A stretch of DNA of 5,785 nucleotides from Alistipes sp. (GTDB lineage Bacteria > Bacteroidota > Bacteroidia > Bacteroidales > Rikenellaceae), in the NCBI GenBank assembly GCA_017561105.1, contig JAFZDR010000047.1, positions 1 to 5,785 of the forward strand. The letters are read 5' to 3'. Under the pieces are notes generated by a model. It worked only from the letters and a program-made list of their open reading frames with translations, was not told the origin of the DNA and searched no databases. Shown here piece by piece: positions 5,702-5,785 of this stretch. Position numbers and translations under genes: made by a program. Position 1 is the stretch's first letter; each line of letters starts with the position of its first letter.

Positions 5702-5785
5702 TTAATGGTCTGCAGCCATAATTTTGTCTATTGTTTTGCGATCGAGTCGTTGCGGATTGCCAAACCAAAGTGCACGACGCTTACC
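5702..5785 (-). CDS. C-terminal end of an unidentified protein (5' end outside window)
   Basis: On the minus strand the frame is open from the window edge to TAA at 5702-5704, giving 27 residues that include RRALWFGNPQRLDRKT and end in MAADH. I do not recognise the family from so short a piece. The reading is supported by the uninterrupted frame, the protein-like composition and the position 34 bases before the hexosaminidase start, with no terminator hairpin between. It is probably the upstream gene of the same operon and so may also act on glycans, but that is inference from position alone. Confidence 0.62.
   Translation of the reverse strand, partial: GKRRALWFGNPQRLDRKTIDKIMAADH

Overview
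The window looks like chromosomal DNA from a gut-type member of the Bacteroidales, possibly Alistipes or another Rikenellaceae; the rank below order is a guess. The evidence is a Bacteroidetes-style ribosomal protein S1 tail, a promoter of the TTTG / TAnnTTTG class used by this phylum, start codons without strong Shine-Dalgarno sequences, a glycan-degrading lipoprotein, and a MeaB GTPase. MeaB fits the B12-dependent methylmalonyl-CoA (succinate to propionate) pathway that these bacteria use. I see no transposase, integrase, CRISPR array, tRNA or rRNA.

Left part, plus strand. Positions 1-747 are the 3' end of rpsA, closed by a strong hairpin terminator with a UUCG loop (772-799). A phylum-type promoter (797-828) follows at once, its upstream element lying in the terminator T tract. 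About 250 bases of leader or non-coding sequence come next, holding a 12-bp hairpin and a run of ten T. Then comes an unrecognised 168-residue protein (1083-1589) that ends in a regular leucine-zipper coiled coil.

A 14-bp, near-symmetrical hairpin (1583-1616) separates this gene from a convergent minus-strand cluster. In transcription order (right to left) the cluster is: the last 27 codons of an unidentified protein (5785-5702), a GH20 beta-N-acetylhexosaminidase lipoprotein (5667-3475), the methylmalonyl-CoA mutase chaperone GTPase MeaB (3456-2344) and a CobB/SIRT5-type NAD-dependent deacylase (2340-1636). The gaps are 34, 18 and 3 bases, so they are probably one operon.

The most interesting feature is the 3-base coupling of meaB to a sirtuin that keeps the Tyr/Arg pair for acidic acyl groups. 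This suggests an enzyme that removes succinyl or methylmalonyl marks from lysines, made together with the protein that maintains the enzyme interconverting those CoA esters. That is inference. The individual families are known, and I do not see a clearly new system in the window.
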